From positions 1-6,872 of the forward strand of contig JANTFY010000124.1 in NCBI GenBank assembly GCA_024763185.1: a stretch of DNA of 6,872 bases, given 5' to 3'. Source of the stretch: Gammaproteobacteria bacterium (GTDB taxonomy: Bacteria > Pseudomonadota > Gammaproteobacteria > GCA-001735895). Made by a program: the position numbers and the translations under genes. This document shows, piece after piece, positions 5,362 through 6,872 of the stretch. Within the stretch, counting starts at the first letter, position 1. Each line of letters opens with the position of its first letter. Under the pieces are notes generated by a model. The model did not search any database and was not told where the DNA came from. It saw only the letters and a list, made by a program, of their open reading frames with translations.

Positions 5362-6872
5362 ATGCTTAATGTATCTCCCAAACAATCCGAATCGATGGAA
5401 TCTCATGATTCCACTCATTGCTATCATTGTGGGTTACCCGTCGATAAGGGCTCGCATGAACAGCTGACTGTACTTGGAGCTCAACGTGACTTTTGTTGTC
5501 ATGGTTGCAAGTCGGTGTGCAAAACCATCGTTGATGCCGGCCTGGAAGACTATTATCGAAACCGGGACCTGGGTGTGAGCAGTAACCCGCAAAAGGATCT
5601 GGATAACTTACTCGAAAAACTCAGCATCTATGACAACGAGCAGGTGCAGAAATCTTTTGTGCATGGTGAAGGTGACTGGCAGGAAGCTTACCTGATTCTA
5701 GAGGGGATTCGCTGTTCCGCCTGCGTTTGGTTAAACGAACTGCATTTACGCCAGCAGCCCGGCGTTCTCGATGTTCATATCGATGATATTACCCAGCGTG
5801 CCCGTGTGCGCTGGGATCCAGCACAAATTGTGTTAAGCGAAATCCTGGCCGCCATTGTCTCTATTGGTTATCAGGCCCACCCCTACGAACCCTCGCATTA
5901 TCTGGAGTTACAAAAAGCCAATAAACGCAAGAATTTACACCGTTTATTGTTTGCTGCGATTATCGGCATGCTGCCCATGCATTTTGCATTGGCGACCTGG
6001 TTTATGGGTGGCCCGGATGAACACGGCCAACTGCAACAATGGGAACAAATCGGGCGCTGGACCAGCCTGTTTGTTACCTTGACAATCCTGTTGTATCCGG
6101 CACAGGAGTTCTTTTACGGGGTATGGTCTGACCTCAAGCGCAAGATTATCGGCATGGACGTGCCGATTGTCCTCGGTCTGAGCTGCGCTTTTTTGTTAAG
6201 CGCTTATTCCACCTATCAGGGAAGCGGAGAGGTCTTTTACGAGTCCATCGCCATGTTCGTGTTGTTCATCCTGTTATCACGAAAGCTCGAACATCAGGCC
6301 AAAATCAAGGCCTCGGATCAATTGGAACGGCTGGCGTTGTCGCAGCCGCTTGACGCACGTCAGGTGCTGGAAAACGGTCAAATGCAAACCGTGTCCGTGC
6401 TGGATCTGCAGCCCGGTCATACCATCCAGATACTGCCCGGTGAACAGGTGCCCGTTGACAGCACGATCATCGAGGGGAAAAGCAGTTTCAATGAATCCCT
6501 GATCACCGGCGAAAGCAGGGCAATTGATCATGGCGTAGGCGATACCCTGATGGCCGGCTCAGTCAATTACGACCAGCCGGTGCTGGCCAGGGTCGAGTCA
6601 GGCGAAATGGAATCGACGATTGCAGAAATAACCCGCCTGGCTGAAAGCGGGTTACAGCACAAGCCCGCCCAAGCCTTGATGGCGGATAAGGTGGCTAGCC
6701 GTTTTGTTATTTTTATTCTTGTGGTGGCATTGTCCACGGCCTTGTTCTGGCTCTCTCAGGGACATCATGAATGGCTGGTGATCACCGTATCGGTATTGAT
6801 CGTGACCTGTCCCTGTGCGCTGGCGCTGGCCGTGCCGATTGCATTGACCATCAGTTCCAGTCGATTCCTGGC
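5362..6872 (+). CDS. ccoI: CcoI/FixI-type copper-transporting P1B ATPase (3' end beyond window)
   Basis: This membrane ATPase moves copper across the inner membrane; members of the CcoI/FixI group supply copper to cytochrome oxidases. The window holds 503 codons of an estimated 800. A cysteine-rich N-terminal domain has CYHC (20-23) and CCHGC (45-49), typical of this group. A heavy-metal-associated domain follows with GIRCSACVW (Cys118, Cys121). Four hydrophobic helices lie between about 194 and 310. The actuator domain carries TGES (382-385), then two more helices with the copper motif CPC (483-485). The phosphorylation and nucleotide domains lie past the edge. TGESRA has alanine where the family usually has proline. 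A stop at 5356 leaves ATG 5362 or ATG 5395 as starts; 5362 is preferred although its ribosome site is weak. It follows the terminator, so it probably has its own promoter, which I could not place. It could serve this oxidase or a cbb3 oxidase encoded elsewhere. Confidence 0.9.
   Translation, partial: MLNVSPKQSESMESHDSTHCYHCGLPVDKGSHEQLTVLGAQRDFCCHGCKSVCKTIVDAGLEDYYRNRDLGVSSNPQKDLDNLLEKLSIYDNEQVQKSFVHGEGDWQEAYLILEGIRCSACVWLNELHLRQQPGVLDVHIDDITQRARVRWDPAQIVLSEILAAIVSIGYQAHPYEPSHYLELQKANKRKNLHRLLFAAIIGMLPMHFALATWFMGGPDEHGQLQQWEQIGRWTSLFVTLTILLYPAQEFFYGVWSDLKRKIIGMDVPIVLGLSCAFLLSAYSTYQGSGEVFYESIAMFVLFILLSRKLEHQAKIKASDQLERLALSQPLDARQVLENGQMQTVSVLDLQPGHTIQILPGEQVPVDSTIIEGKSSFNESLITGESRAIDHGVGDTLMAGSVNYDQPVLARVESGEMESTIAEITRLAESGLQHKPAQALMADKVASRFVIFILVVALSTALFWLSQGHHEWLVITVSVLIVTCPCALALAVPIALTISSSRFL

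Noticed and set aside
5395..5397. ATG at 5395 as the start of the copper ATPase
   Set aside because: It has no ribosome site at all. ATG 5362 is only slightly better, so the choice is tentative; both lie before the first cysteine motif and give the same domains.

Overview
The window looks like chromosomal DNA from a sulfur-oxidising proteobacterium, most likely a gammaproteobacterium. This is inferred from gene content: flavocytochrome c sulfide dehydrogenase, a B-family (ba3-type) cytochrome c oxidase, c4-like dihaem cytochromes and a CcoI/FixI-type copper ATPase. No rRNA, tRNA, mobile element, CRISPR array or phage gene was seen.

Layout. On the minus strand, fccA (1211..1801) is followed by fccB (1..1195, cut by the left edge). 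They encode the dihaem cytochrome and the flavoprotein of sulfide dehydrogenase. A 466-base AT-rich divergent spacer (1802..2267) follows. It holds a candidate sigma70 promoter for fccAB, a perfect inverted repeat, and a 9-of-10 match to an FNR/Anr box on the oxidase side. On the plus strand, four tightly packed genes form one operon closed by a clear intrinsic terminator (5301..5328). They are a 50-residue single-helix subunit IIa (2268..2420), the CuA subunit II (2430..2918), the catalytic subunit I (2930..4588) and an exported dihaem c-type cytochrome with an acidic tail (4591..5265). Beyond the terminator a separate gene starts at 5362 and runs off the right edge; it encodes a CcoI-like copper-transporting P1B ATPase.

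How the genes may work together (inference). FccAB oxidises sulfide in the periplasm and passes electrons to its own c haems. A soluble dihaem cytochrome, possibly the one encoded with the oxidase, carries them to CuA. The ba3 oxidase then reduces oxygen, and the copper ATPase could supply copper for CuA/CuB. The FNR-like box suggests that the oxidase is induced at low oxygen. The key residues of every complete gene are intact, so this reads as a working sulfide-to-oxygen electron transfer module built from known families. I found no wholly unknown system.
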